This document shows, piece by piece, positions 27,978 through 37,084 of a stretch of 64,000 bases of DNA. A program made the position numbers and the translations under genes. The stretch comes from Chthonomonas sp. UBA2362 (GTDB taxonomy: Bacteria > Armatimonadota > Fimbriimonadia > Fimbriimonadales > Fimbriimonadaceae). The stretch covers positions 1 through 64,000 of the forward strand of contig DDTO01000009.1 of assembly GCA_002344135.1 (NCBI GenBank). The letters are read 5' to 3'. Numbering within the stretch: the first letter of the stretch is position 1; every line of letters starts with the position of its first letter. The notes below the pieces were generated by a model that was not told where the DNA came from, made no database searches, and saw nothing but the letters and a program-made list of their open reading frames with translations.

Positions 27978-28871
27978 CTACATTATTGCAGCTGCCTGCG
28001 TCGCCTCGTAGGTGCGGCAGTCCAGCTGCCCGTCCTGGCACGACCAAAGCTCGAACGTCCCATTGGTCACCGCCGCGCCCCAGCTTCCGTCGCGCGCTAA
28101 AGCAAACACCACGCAGGGCATCTCGGCTGCCCGGGGCTGCCGGCGCAGCATCTGGGCCACGACTTCGTCGCAGGCCTCCTGGGGGCTGGCGCCGCGGCGC
28201 ATCTGCTCGACGGCGCGGAATGAGGCACAGGCTTTCCAAAGCTCCTCGCCCAGACCGGTTGCCCCAGCCGCGCCGACCTCGTCATCCGCGTAAATACCTG
28301 CACCTACGATCGGCGAGTCGCCGACCCGGCCTGGCTTCTTGTAGGCCATGCCGCTCGTCGAGCTCGCGGCGACGAGATGCGGTCCGTCTTCGAGGGCGAG
28401 CATCGTCACCGTGTCGCTGGGTTTGTCGAGGCTATGGACGTACTCCTTCTCCAGTTCGCGATTCGCCAGCCACTCCGAGTAGAGGCGGCAGCTCTCCGCG
28501 GTCATCAAGTTCGTGGGCCCAAAACCCTCTTCGATCGCAAACCGGCGGGCTTGGTCGGCGGCGAGCATGACGTGGGGTGTTTTCTCCATCACGCGGCGAG
28601 CGACCGAGATCACAGGCACGATCCCCCGGACAGCGCATACCGCTCCCGCTTCGAGCGTACGCCCGTCCATCATGCTCGCGTCGAGCTCAAGCTCTCCGTC
28701 CGCATTCGGGATCGACCCGAGCCCGATCGCGATCATCTTGGGGTCGAGTTCGGCGGCGGTCAGGCCGTGTTCGAGGGTGGTTCGGAGGTCAGCGCCGGCT
28801 TTTCGACTTTGCCATGCTGCCTCGATGGCGACCCGCCCGGGTTCCTTCCACGTCGAGAGGATGGTGGTCAT
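27978..28871 (-). CDS. Isoaspartyl peptidase / asparaginase-2 family Ntn-hydrolase
   Basis: From the ATG at 28871 the protein has 297 residues. It follows the layout of the plant-type asparaginase/N-acetylglucosaminyl-asparaginase family: an alpha subunit with 'ELELDASMMDGRTLEAGAVC' and 'ARRVMEKTPHVMLA', then the autoprocessing site 'PSDTVTMLALE', in which Thr154 would become the N-terminal nucleophile of the beta subunit, and 'GRVGDSPIVGAGIYADDEVG' plus 'GEELWKACASFRAVEQM'. Such enzymes cleave isoaspartyl peptides or glycosyl-asparagine bonds. No signal peptide is visible, so a cytoplasmic place is likely. The frame is open far upstream, but that part is antisense-like and lies over the next gene. 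Confidence 0.88.
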   Translation of the reverse strand: MTTILSTWKEPGRVAIEAAWQSRKAGADLRTTLEHGLTAAELDPKMIAIGLGSIPNADGELELDASMMDGRTLEAGAVCAVRGIVPVISVARRVMEKTPHVMLAADQARRFAIEEGFGPTNLMTAESCRLYSEWLANRELEKEYVHSLDKPSDTVTMLALEDGPHLVAASSTSGMAYKKPGRVGDSPIVGAGIYADDEVGAAGATGLGEELWKACASFRAVEQMRRGASPQEACDEVVAQMLRRQPRAAEMPCVVFALARDGSWGAAVTNGTFELWSCQDGQLDCRTYEATQAAAIM

Positions 28872-28894
28872 CGGGGGCAAAGGGTACCTGGCGG

Positions 28895-29512
28895 CTAGGC
28901 TTCGTCTTCGACCTGCGCTCGTCGGCGCTTCGACGCAGCCGCCATCAGTAGGAGGAGGATCGCTCCGCCGAAGAGCAGCGGCCCCGAGTACAGGGCGGGA
29001 CCAGGAGGTCGGGGCAGTCGCTCGAGTCGGCCGTCGCGCTCCGCGCGGCGACGCCGAACTTCGAGTCTCAAGCTCTTCTCGCCCTGCTTCATGGCCCAAC
29101 GGTGGTTTGCTTCGAAGATCGGCCTCAGGACGAAACTGAGCAGTCGCAACAGAGGCTTGTTCGCTCTCACCTGCCAGTCGAACGTGATTTCCGCCTGATC
29201 GCCTACCTGCTTGAGGCCCCAGATACCGGTACCGAGAAAGTCGCCTTCCGCTTCGATGCCGAACCGATGCGGCGACTCCGATGCAGCCACGATCAAGGTC
29301 CAACGCAACTGGTAGGGAAGCCAGCCCCGAGTCAGGAGTCGGATGCGCTTGCCGATGCCCTTTGCTCCGCCCTTGTCTTCGATGATCGAGGCGAGATAGA
29401 CCGAAGGCCACCACTGTGTCAGCCCCTCCACATCTTCGAGCACCTCGGCGGCCTCTTCGATGGTGCCGTCGAGCGTCCACAGAGTCAGAAACCGATAGTC
29501 GTTCGAGGCCAT
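28895..29512 (-). CDS. SRPBCC-family protein with C-terminal membrane anchor
   Basis: The 205-residue product has a polyketide-cyclase/SRPBCC-like domain: 'IEEAAEVLEDVEGLTQWWPS' at the start, then 'GFLGTGIWGLK' type strands ('EGDFLGTGIWGLKQVGDQAE') and the long final helix 'FEANHRWAMKQGEKSLRLEV'. After this helix come a basic Arg-rich linker and a hydrophobic stretch (about residues 178-192, 'GPLLFGGAILLLLMAAA') that should anchor the C-terminus in the membrane, which is unusual for the family. Substrate unknown. It lies 17 bp downstream of the SDR gene and upstream of the Ntn-hydrolase, suggesting one minus-strand transcript. Confidence 0.7.
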   Translation of the reverse strand: MASNDYRFLTLWTLDGTIEEAAEVLEDVEGLTQWWPSVYLASIIEDKGGAKGIGKRIRLLTRGWLPYQLRWTLIVAASESPHRFGIEAEGDFLGTGIWGLKQVGDQAEITFDWQVRANKPLLRLLSFVLRPIFEANHRWAMKQGEKSLRLEVRRRRAERDGRLERLPRPPGPALYSGPLLFGGAILLLLMAAASKRRRAQVEDEA

Positions 29513-29529
29513 GACTCGATTATAGGGTA

Positions 29530-30258
29530 CTAAACTCGAAGTCGGCGGAAGATCGCGGAAGGAATGTTGCGAATGATGCCGAAGGCCAGCCAGTGGCCGA
29601 ACTTGAGGTAGTGCTCGCCGGTCCGACGGCTCTTGATCAAGATGAGCCGGGCGGCCGCTTCCGCAGACATGGCCCCTCGCAAATGGAGTCTGGCAGTCAT
29701 TTCGGTTTGCACCGGCCCCGGCTTGATGGTGACGACGCGCACTCCCCTTCGAGCCAGCCGGTTTCGCAGGGCTTCCAGATAGGTTGCCAAGGCTGCCTTC
29801 GTGGCGTTATAGACTGGCTGGCCGCAGCGGCCCCGATCGCCGGCCACGCTTCCGATGCCGACGATCGTGCCGTGGCGGGTGTTCTGGAAGCGGATGGCGG
29901 CCTGGTTCAGCCAGGCGATCGCCCCCAGCAGGTTGACCTCAACCATCGCCCGGTCCTTCTCGAAGCAGAACTCCATCGCCCCGACCTCCGGCATCACGCC
30001 CGCCGTATAGATCACGAGATCGAGCCCGCCGAGTTGCTTGGCGGCTTCCTGGAAAACCGCGGGAACCGTCTCGGTGTCGGCCACGTCGTGCTCGAAGACG
30101 AACACCAGGTCGGGATACTTTTCAGCGAGGGCCCCGAGGAGGTCCTTTCGGCGGGCGATCGCGGCAACGCGGCATCCGCTCTTGGCAAGCCTCTCGGCCA
30201 GGGCATGCCCGATTCCCGAGGACGCGCCGATCACGATCGCGTGACGATAGCCGGACAT
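29530..30258 (-). CDS. Short-chain dehydrogenase/reductase
   Basis: Classical SDR of 242 residues. The cofactor motif 'GASSGIGHALAERLAKSG' (T/G-x3-G-x-G type) is at the start, followed by the 'YTAGV' strand (N-A-G equivalent), and the catalytic 'YNATKAALATYLEAL' with Y-x-x-x-K. A serine ('GIGSVAGDRG') sits upstream as the third catalytic residue. The C-terminal tail 'YLKFGHWLAFGIIRNIPSAI' is hydrophobic and may be membrane-associated, as in some lipid-acting SDRs. Substrate is unknown. It starts 27 bp after the accD stop, on the same strand, so it may be part of the accD transcript. Confidence 0.88.
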   Translation of the reverse strand: MSGYRHAIVIGASSGIGHALAERLAKSGCRVAAIARRKDLLGALAEKYPDLVFVFEHDVADTETVPAVFQEAAKQLGGLDLVIYTAGVMPEVGAMEFCFEKDRAMVEVNLLGAIAWLNQAAIRFQNTRHGTIVGIGSVAGDRGRCGQPVYNATKAALATYLEALRNRLARRGVRVVTIKPGPVQTEMTARLHLRGAMSAEAAARLILIKSRRTGEHYLKFGHWLAFGIIRNIPSAIFRRLRV

Positions 30259-30285
30259 GGCTCGAATTATGGCGGCTCGCCGTGA

Positions 30286-31116
30286 CTAGGCCGGCAATGT
30301 CGTGCGGGTGCGCTCGCGCGCCGCATGTCCGAGCAGGCTGACGAGGTTTGCGAGAGTTCCCCGCAGTTCGCGGCGTGGAACGACGCGGTCGATCATTCCG
30401 GCGCGAAGGCAGAACTCGGCAGTTTGGAAGTCGTCTGGCGCCTTGACGACCTGCGCCTGCTTGCTCACGCGCGCTCCGGCGAACCCGACGAGTGCTTTCG
30501 GCTCGGCCAAGATGACATCGGCCACGCTGGCGTAGCTGGCGAGCACGCCGGCCATCGTGGGGTCGGTGAAGATGGCGATGAAGGGGACGCCGGATTCGCG
30601 GCACCGCTCGACCGCTGCAGTGGTCTTTGCCATCTGCATGAGGCTGATGAGCCCTTCTTGCATCCGGGCGCCTCCCGACGCGCAGAAGATGAGGGCGGCT
30701 TCGCCGTGATCGGCGGCTCGTTCGAGGGTCCGGGTCACCAGTTCTCCGGCGACGCAGCCCATCGACCCGCCCATGAAGTGGAAGTCGCTCACCGCAACTT
30801 GGACAGGCAAACCCTCTAGAAGTGCCCGGCCAACGACCATGCCGTCGTTTCGACCACACCGCTCGATCGCCTGATCGAGTTTCTCGCGGTAGTCGGGAAA
30901 CTGGAGCGGGTCGATCGAGGCGAGGCTCTGGTCCATCGGCTCGAACGAGCCCTCGTCGAAGGTGATTTCGATCCGACGATCCGCGGTCAGGCGATGGTGG
31001 TGGCCGCAGTGCTGGCACACGGAGAGGTTCAGCTCGAACTCTCGCTTGAAGAGGGCCTTCTTGCAGTTCGCGCATTGCAGGAAGGCATCGCCCTGGTCGG
31101 GGCGGCTGGCGCGCAT
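30286..31116 (-). CDS. accD: Acetyl-CoA carboxylase carboxyltransferase subunit beta
   Basis: AccD transfers the carboxyl group from biotin to acetyl-CoA to make malonyl-CoA for fatty acid synthesis. From the ATG at 31116 it is 276 residues, with the N-terminal zinc ribbon (C-A-N-C and C-Q-H-C, residues about 15-37) typical of AccD, then the crotonase-like core 'FMGGSMGCVAGELVTRTLE', 'LIFCASGGARMQEGLISLMQ' and 'FTDPTMAGVLASYASVADV'. AccA is not in the window. A much longer open frame upstream overlaps the divergent glycosidase gene and is spurious. Length is at the family norm. Confidence 0.95.
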   Translation of the reverse strand: MRASRPDQGDAFLQCANCKKALFKREFELNLSVCQHCGHHHRLTADRRIEITFDEGSFEPMDQSLASIDPLQFPDYREKLDQAIERCGRNDGMVVGRALLEGLPVQVAVSDFHFMGGSMGCVAGELVTRTLERAADHGEAALIFCASGGARMQEGLISLMQMAKTTAAVERCRESGVPFIAIFTDPTMAGVLASYASVADVILAEPKALVGFAGARVSKQAQVVKAPDDFQTAEFCLRAGMIDRVVPRRELRGTLANLVSLLGHAARERTRTTLPA

Positions 31117-31149
31117 GGAGACGATGTTACCCGGGGGTACCCTTAGGGG

Positions 31150-32520
31150 ATGCGGTGGCTTCGGGGCCGGCTTCCCTCCCTGCTGTCGATTCTGGCCGCC
31201 ACGGTGGCGTCGGCCCAAGAGGGACGGATCGACCTCTATTACGGCGCGGTGCGTCCGGCGGCTCGAAGCGAAGCCCCCGCTGCGCCGCCCACGCGTGCCC
31301 TGTTCGAACCCGCCACAGGATGCTATCTCGGGGCCTACATCGAACTCGATCCGCTCCTCAAGAAGGTCGTCGTCGATTCGAGTGACAACCGCCGCAAACT
31401 CCCCGAGGAGTTCGAAGAGATCGTCGGCAAGAGCCATGCGATCTACTTCTTCTATCTCGGATACGGACGCCCGCTGCCGATGGACTGGGTGCGGAGCCTC
31501 GCCTCCCGCGGGAAGATGGTCCACATCGCGCTCGAGCCGAACGACGGGCTCGTCGCGGTCAAGGACGATACCTATCTGCGCAAGTTGGCCGACGATATGG
31601 CCGCCAGCGGCGCGAAGATCTTCCTCCGCTTCGCCAGCGAGATGAACGGCACGTGGACCAACTACTCCGGCGATCCCGAACTCTATAAAGAGAAGTGGCG
31701 GTTGCTCACCCGCGTTATTCGCGAACGGGCCGACAACGTTGCGATGGTCTGGTGCCCTTACACCACGCCCCGCGACCCGATCCCGAACTACTATCCCGGC
31801 GACGAATGGGTGGACTGGGTCGGCGTGAACATGTACAACGTGACCTACTTCAACCAAGACCGCAGTACTCCAGCTCACCACGTCGGGCCAACCGACATGT
31901 TGGACTATATCTACCGGCGCTACGCCGATCGCAAGCCGATCATGATCGGCGAGTACGCGAGCACCCACTTCTCGGCCTTAGAGAATAAGCCGGTCGTCGA
32001 TTTCGCGGTGGAGAACATCCGCGAGCTGTATCAAGCCCTGAGAACGCGCTACCCCCGGGTCAAAGCGATCAACTATTCCAACAGCAACAACCTGCTCCTC
32101 TCTCATCGGCAAAACAACAACTACACGGTCACCGCGAATCCCCGAGTGCTCGCCTCCTACCGCGCAGCCATCACCTCGGCGCACTTCATCGGCGGGACCG
32201 CAAGCGGCAACCTCGCCGCTCTCCCCGAGCGAACGACCGACGATCTCGCCAAGAACCTCGGTTTGAAACCCCTCGCCGACGGGTCGTTCATCGAAGGACG
32301 GGTCACCGTCGCGGCCTGGGTCGCGGCGCGATCCTCCAAGCCGATCGTCAGGGCGCTCGTGAACGGCAAGGTCGTCGCCATCGCCCACCGGGGCGATTTC
32401 TGGGAGATCGAACTCGATGCCGGTACTTTGGGCTCGGGAGACCATCGACTGCTCTTCGAGGCCTACGATTCGAAGGGCAAGATGGTTGCCAAGTCGACCG
32501 CGATCGTCACGGTGAAGTAA
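31150..32520 (+). CDS. Secreted GH26-like glycoside hydrolase
   Basis: The 456-residue protein has a signal peptide (about residues 1-22, 'LPSLLSILAATVASAQ') and a TIM-barrel core resembling glycoside hydrolase family 26 (mannanase-like): 'GKMVHIALEPNDG', 'IFLRFASEMNGTWTNYSGD' with the acid/base Glu near residue 164, 'AMVWCPYTT', and 'KPIMIGEYAST' with the nucleophile Glu near residue 266. The C-terminal 100 residues form a small beta domain with 'RGDFWEIELDAGTLGSGDHR', probably an Ig-like or carbohydrate-binding module. The true polysaccharide is unknown. The gene is divergent from accD and 22 bp upstream of nuoD. Confidence 0.82.
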   Translation: MRWLRGRLPSLLSILAATVASAQEGRIDLYYGAVRPAARSEAPAAPPTRALFEPATGCYLGAYIELDPLLKKVVVDSSDNRRKLPEEFEEIVGKSHAIYFFYLGYGRPLPMDWVRSLASRGKMVHIALEPNDGLVAVKDDTYLRKLADDMAASGAKIFLRFASEMNGTWTNYSGDPELYKEKWRLLTRVIRERADNVAMVWCPYTTPRDPIPNYYPGDEWVDWVGVNMYNVTYFNQDRSTPAHHVGPTDMLDYIYRRYADRKPIMIGEYASTHFSALENKPVVDFAVENIRELYQALRTRYPRVKAINYSNSNNLLLSHRQNNNYTVTANPRVLASYRAAITSAHFIGGTASGNLAALPERTTDDLAKNLGLKPLADGSFIEGRVTVAAWVAARSSKPIVRALVNGKVVAIAHRGDFWEIELDAGTLGSGDHRLLFEAYDSKGKMVAKSTAIVTVK

Positions 32521-32542
32521 GCCGCGGTATCCTAGGAACCCG

Positions 32543-33760
32543 ATGGACAGTACCTCCTTCATGCCCTCGACGGAGACCGTTTTCGAGCGGCAGGGCGAGC
32601 ACACCATGGTGGTCAACATGGGACCCCAGCACCCCTCGACCCACGGCGTGCTCCGGGTGGTGTGCGAGCTCGACGGAGAGACTATCGTCCAGGCAAAATG
32701 CCAGATCGGCTACCTCCACACCGGCATGGAAAAGGAAGCCGAGTACCAACAATATCACAAATGCACGGTCATGACCGACCGGATGGACTACCTCAACGCG
32801 AACGGAAACAATCTCGCCCACGCGCTGGCCGTCGAGAAACTGCTGGGCTGCGAGATTCCACGCCGCGGTTCGTACCTGCGGGTTATCCTCGCCGAGCTTT
32901 CCCGGGTCGCCTCCCACTGCGTCTGGCTCGGGACCCACGCGCTCGACCTCGGGGCGATGACGCCGTTCTTCTACATCATGCAGCAGCGGGAGATGATCCT
33001 CGATATGTTCGAGATGTTCTCGGGCGTGCGCATGATGCCCTCGTGGATCGTCCCCGGGGGGCTGCGCGGTGACATGCCGGAGGGCTTCGAAGCCAAGCTC
33101 CGTGCCTTCTTGGACGAGTTCCCCAAGGAACTGCAAATCGTCGAGAACCTCCTCGTCGAGAACCCTATCTGGATGGAGCGAACCCAGAACGTCGGCGTCC
33201 TATCGGCCCGTGAAGCCCTCGAACTAGGCTGCAGTGGCCCTATCGCTAGAGGCAGCGGGGTGGCTTGGGACCTCCGCAAGAGCAACCCGTATTGCTGCTA
33301 CGAAGAGTTCGACTTCCAGGTCCCGATCGGGCAGACCGGCGACGTCTATGACCGCTTTATCGTGCGGATCGCCGAGATGAAGGAGTCTTGCAAGATCCTG
33401 CGTCAGGCAATCGACGGTCTCCCCGAGGGCGACTGGAACACCTCCGACCGCAAGATTGCGCCCCCGCCCCGCTACGAGCTCGACAACTCGATGGAGTCGC
33501 TGATCCACCACTTCAAGCTGTACACCGAAGGGTTCCACCCGCCGGTCGGCGAAGCGTATGCCGGGATCGAAGGCAGCAAAGGCGAACTCGGGTTCTACAT
33601 CGTTTCCGACGGCACCAACAAGCCCTACCGGTGGCACGAAAGACCGAGCTCGTTCATGAACCTCAAGTCGCTCGAGGTCCTCGCGGTCGGTCGTCTGCTC
33701 GCCGATGTCATCGCGATCATCGGCTCCATCGACATCGTTCTCGGAGAGATCGATCGCTAG
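32543..33760 (+). CDS. nuoD: NADH-quinone oxidoreductase subunit D
   Basis: The 49-kDa subunit of complex I (405 residues), part of the quinone-binding peripheral arm. Landmarks are 'NMGPQHPSTHGVLRVV' near the N-terminus, 'GYLHTGMEKEAEY' and 'RVASHCVWLGTHALDLGAM', and the C-terminal 'MNLKSLEVLAVGRLLADVI' with 'IGSIDIVLGEIDR'. Everything is intact and the length is standard. Its neighbours are a secreted glycosidase and a DHFR-like protein, not nuoC or nuoE-F, so this subunit gene lies outside any nuo cluster. An ATG at 32543 is preceded by no clear ribosome site. Confidence 0.96.
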   Translation: MDSTSFMPSTETVFERQGEHTMVVNMGPQHPSTHGVLRVVCELDGETIVQAKCQIGYLHTGMEKEAEYQQYHKCTVMTDRMDYLNANGNNLAHALAVEKLLGCEIPRRGSYLRVILAELSRVASHCVWLGTHALDLGAMTPFFYIMQQREMILDMFEMFSGVRMMPSWIVPGGLRGDMPEGFEAKLRAFLDEFPKELQIVENLLVENPIWMERTQNVGVLSAREALELGCSGPIARGSGVAWDLRKSNPYCCYEEFDFQVPIGQTGDVYDRFIVRIAEMKESCKILRQAIDGLPEGDWNTSDRKIAPPPRYELDNSMESLIHHFKLYTEGFHPPVGEAYAGIEGSKGELGFYIVSDGTNKPYRWHERPSSFMNLKSLEVLAVGRLLADVIAIIGSIDIVLGEIDR

Positions 33761-33762
33761 CC

Positions 33763-34290
33763 ATGCGCAAGGTCGTCTACGGCGGGGCCGCGAGCCTCGA
33801 TAACACTCTCTCTCCCCCCGACCGCTCGATGGACTGGCTGAGGTGGTCTGCCGAGGCCGGCGGCATCATGATGGAGTCGTGGAAGAACTTCGACGCCATC
33901 TTGATGGGCCGCAAAACCTACGAGATTGCTTGCCAGAACAACCAGACCGAGGGCTTTGCCGGCGTTGGCTGTTACGTCTTCTCCCGCTCGCCTGAGACCC
34001 CCGTCGCCGAGGGCGTAACCCTGGTGACCGAAGACGCCGAAGGATTCCTGCGAGAGCTGAAGGCTCGCGAAGGCAAGGACATTTGCCTCATGGGTGGCGG
34101 CGACCTCGCCCGCACCTTCTTCGAGGCGGGCCTCATCGACGAAGTCGGCCTGAACCTCCACCCGATCCTCCTCGGCAGTGGCGTTCCCGTGTTTCACGAA
34201 CTTTCCCGCCGGATCGAGTTAGAACTCTTGGAGTGCCGCCCCCTCCCCCACGGCTGTGTATACGTTCGGTATAGGGTCGTCCATCCCTGA
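33763..34290 (+). CDS. Dihydrofolate reductase-like (RibD C-terminal) protein
   Basis: The start is the ATG at 33763, two bases after the nuoD stop, giving 175 residues. The pattern matches the DHFR/RibD-C superfamily often labelled YwjB/YyaP-like: 'KVVYGGAASLDN' at the start, 'DAILMGRKTYEIA', 'CYVFSRSP', and the nucleotide-binding 'DICLMGGGDLARTFFEAGLI' followed by 'EVGLNLHPILLGSGVPVF'. True DHFR for folate metabolism has a different substrate pocket, so the reaction is probably NADPH-dependent but unknown. The close spacing to nuoD implies cotranscription without an obvious functional link. Confidence 0.85.
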   Translation: MRKVVYGGAASLDNTLSPPDRSMDWLRWSAEAGGIMMESWKNFDAILMGRKTYEIACQNNQTEGFAGVGCYVFSRSPETPVAEGVTLVTEDAEGFLRELKAREGKDICLMGGGDLARTFFEAGLIDEVGLNLHPILLGSGVPVFHELSRRIELELLECRPLPHGCVYVRYRVVHP

Positions 34291-34408
34291 CCTGCCTCGG
34301 ACGAATCCGGCCGCGATACATGGGCTCGCATGACCGCGCGCTTGGCCTTGGAGTACATCGCTGGGAAGGCCGCGCCAATTCGAGGGAACCTGTCGTCTGG
34401 TTCCTCAT

Positions 34409-35566
34409 ATGGCGAACGTTGGGCTTCGAACCGTCCTTGCCCTCATTCTCGGCGGCGCGGTGTGGAGCGCGGCGGCACAACTCGGGGTGAACTACAACGG
34501 GGTCTTCAGCCAGATCAATGGGCCTGACCTCGAGCGGACCGGTGCGACCCTCGTACGCGGCTTCGTCGACTATCACCAGGCGAGAGCCGCTAAGAAGAAT
34601 CTGGCGGCCGACCCGGCATTCCAAGGCTTTGCCGGCCTCCGTACCCAGGGCAAGCAGACGATCCTCAACCTTAAATTCGACTTCGAGGGACGGAATCTGC
34701 CGGTCGGTGCGTCCGCCATTCGTCGCGAACTTGCCTTTCTGGACAAACTGCTGCCCGCCGTGTACCCGGCCGCCGATATCCTCGTCTGTGGCAATGAACC
34801 CTTCATCGAGTCGAAGATAGATCAGCGAGACGGGCGACTCGTGGCATTTTACGAGGCAGTGGCGCTTCGCGTGAAAGCCTTTCGCGATGCACAAAGTCGT
34901 AAGGTGCCACTCTATATCGGGGCATTCAATAACCTCTGGAAACCGAGTTGGCAATCGTCGGCGGCTTCGGCTCTTCTCGCCTTTGCGCAGAGCAGTTCGT
35001 GGTTAGCCGGAATCGACCTACATATCCATCATGTCGAATACTCGGATATCGACGGGGCATTCGAGTACGTGAGCCCCAGACTACGGCCGAATCAGAAGAT
35101 CATCGTCACCGAGTTCTCCCTCAAGAACGAGTGGAAACTGCATCTGCGCGACCCGATCCCGGAAGTGCTCACACGTGACTACCGAAGGCCCGCCAGTTGG
35201 GAGGTCTATCAGTACTTGAATGCGGTAATCCATCGACCCGCTTCCCGAGCGGAGTGGGTCGCATTCCTCCAGAGAAGCCCATGGTTCGAATCGCGCAAAG
35301 ACTACTTGACGATCGCCTGGCGCAAGTTCTCCGGCTACGATCGATTCCTCGCCGCGACCTATGGCATGTACCAAAACGCTCCGAAAACGTTCACTCCGAA
35401 AACGGACCCTTGGATCATTAACCCGCTCTTCGTCAACCAGACTGTAGTTCCCGACCCCGTTACGGGTCGCCCCCAGGCGAACTATGTCTTCTTGGAAGAG
35501 TTTCGGGCGATCTTACGTTCGCACCGAGCGACTAACCCCCGCCGGTCGGAGGAGGGTCCTTCTTGA
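34409..35566 (+). CDS. Secreted TIM-barrel glycosidase-like protein
   Basis: A 385-residue protein with a signal peptide ('VLALILGGAVWSAAAQ', residues about 8-23). The mature part opens 'LGVNYNGVFSQINGPDLERT' and alternates strands and helices as in clan-A glycosidases. Two conserved acids stand where catalytic residues should be: 'ILVCGNEPFIES' (Glu near residue 130) and 'KIIVTEFSLKNEW' (Glu near residue 231). I do not recognise the specific family; GH39/GH5-like members are possible. The last about 35 codons overlap the 3' end of the convergent peptidase gene at 35532-35566. Confidence 0.72.
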   Translation: MANVGLRTVLALILGGAVWSAAAQLGVNYNGVFSQINGPDLERTGATLVRGFVDYHQARAAKKNLAADPAFQGFAGLRTQGKQTILNLKFDFEGRNLPVGASAIRRELAFLDKLLPAVYPAADILVCGNEPFIESKIDQRDGRLVAFYEAVALRVKAFRDAQSRKVPLYIGAFNNLWKPSWQSSAASALLAFAQSSSWLAGIDLHIHHVEYSDIDGAFEYVSPRLRPNQKIIVTEFSLKNEWKLHLRDPIPEVLTRDYRRPASWEVYQYLNAVIHRPASRAEWVAFLQRSPWFESRKDYLTIAWRKFSGYDRFLAATYGMYQNAPKTFTPKTDPWIINPLFVNQTVVPDPVTGRPQANYVFLEEFRAILRSHRATNPRRSEEGPS

Positions 35567-37058
35567 ATTTTGCCGGACGGTTCGCGGCATCGAGTGCCGT
35601 CGCATAGAACAAACGCGCCGTGCTTACGATCTTGTCGAAGTTAATCTTGTCCGGTGTGTCGGTCGGTTGATGGTAGTCGGGATGGAAGCCGCTGAAGACG
35701 AAGGCGATCGGGACACCCTTGGCGGCAAAGTTGTAGTGATCGCTTCGAGTGTACACGTCTTCTTCGTCCCACTCGAACTTGAAGTTCACATACTTGTTCG
35801 CATCGAGAACGGCCTGGTGAAGTTCCATGCTCAAGCGCTTGCTGCCGACTAGGTGAATCGTGTCGACGTTGTCCTCCGCCTTTTCGTTCTGCGTTTGCTC
35901 GTTGCGACCGACCATGTCCATCTGGAGGAGGCAGGTCATCTTGTCGAGCGGGAAGATCGGGTTGTTCGCGTAGTGGGCCGAACCGATGAGGCCCATTTCT
36001 TCACCGCAGAACGCCATAAACAGCACCGTTCGCTTGGGTTTCTCGGGGTTCTTCGCCATCGCCTGCGCGATCGCAAGGAGCGAGCAGTTCCCGGAGGCGT
36101 CGTCGTCGGCGCCCCAATAGATCTGCCCGTTCGACTCGCCCAGATGGTCGAGATGGGCGCCGAGGCCGACGACGTCGTCCTTAAGAACGGGGTCGCTCCC
36201 TTCGATCATCGCGACGACGTTGGGCACCATGATGTCCTCGGTCTTCACCTTGGCGACCAACTTGAGGGTCCCTTCGCCGGTGACCGCGCGGGCCGAAGCT
36301 TCCTCACCCGTAGCGACCAACTGAGCGAGGTCTGCCTTGCAGGCCTTGGCGAGTTCCTGGGCGGCCTCCCGGCTGATGACGACGGTCGACAGCGTTCGAC
36401 CGGGGTTGTTCGGTGGAGCGTTGGCCGATTTTCTGCGAATCGCGCCCGGGCTCTCGGGCACGGAATCGACCACGCGGATCATGCGCGCTCCCGCACCAGT
36501 AACCTGGCTGCGCAGCCGGCGGCTGGGCTGCGCCCCCATGAAGACGACAATCTTGTCCTCGATTACTTTAGGATCGTTAAGTTCGGCATCCCCGTTCGCG
36601 TCGACGAAGACGACGCCCGCCTCGGCCTCGGCGTCCCCGCTCGCGCCAGTGAAGGCCAGCCGCTTGCCAGCGGTGATCTTCAGGCTGGTTCCGACGAGTT
36701 CGACGTAGCTTTCCGAAGGCACAACGGCGGTCCGAGTGAACGGCACGCCCTGGAAGTACGATCCATCCGGATTGGCCGACTTCAGGCCGAATTCCTTGAA
36801 GCGGGCCGCCATATACTCAGCGGCCTTCTGGAACCCCGGCTGACCCGTCCCGCGTCCGGCACATTCGGGTCCGGCGAGATAGGCCATCCACTTCTTGATG
36901 TCATCCTTCCCGATCGAGTCCCAGCCCGTCTTGATCGACGCGGGTGGCTGCTCGGCTCCCGGATACTGAGCGCGTGCGGCAGTCATGGAACAAAGAACCG
37001 CGGCCAGGGCGGCGAATCGCAGGCGTGTTCGAACGACGGAGGGGGGAAGGCCGACCAT
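35532..37058 (-). CDS. Secreted M28-family zinc aminopeptidase
   Basis: The ATG at 37058 gives 508 residues with a signal peptide ('RLRFAALAAVLCSMTAARAQ'). Peptidase family M28 features: an inserted PA-like domain ('KRLAFTGASGDAEAEAGVVF' and 'KIVVFMGAQPSR'), then the zinc site with 'GLGAHLDHLG' (His), 'GADDDASGNCSLLAIAQA' (Asp), 'FMAFCGEEMGLIGS' (Glu-Glu), 'LLQMDMVGRN' (Asp) and 'VFSGFHPDYHQPTDTPDKI' (His). All five metal and catalytic positions are present, so it should be active outside the cytoplasm. It overlaps the convergent glycosidase gene by 35 bp. Confidence 0.92.
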   Translation of the reverse strand: MVGLPPSVVRTRLRFAALAAVLCSMTAARAQYPGAEQPPASIKTGWDSIGKDDIKKWMAYLAGPECAGRGTGQPGFQKAAEYMAARFKEFGLKSANPDGSYFQGVPFTRTAVVPSESYVELVGTSLKITAGKRLAFTGASGDAEAEAGVVFVDANGDAELNDPKVIEDKIVVFMGAQPSRRLRSQVTGAGARMIRVVDSVPESPGAIRRKSANAPPNNPGRTLSTVVISREAAQELAKACKADLAQLVATGEEASARAVTGEGTLKLVAKVKTEDIMVPNVVAMIEGSDPVLKDDVVGLGAHLDHLGESNGQIYWGADDDASGNCSLLAIAQAMAKNPEKPKRTVLFMAFCGEEMGLIGSAHYANNPIFPLDKMTCLLQMDMVGRNEQTQNEKAEDNVDTIHLVGSKRLSMELHQAVLDANKYVNFKFEWDEEDVYTRSDHYNFAAKGVPIAFVFSGFHPDYHQPTDTPDKINFDKIVSTARLFYATALDAANRPAKFKKDPPPTGGG

Positions 37059-37084
37059 GCCACGTTTTACCGCTTTGGAGCGTG

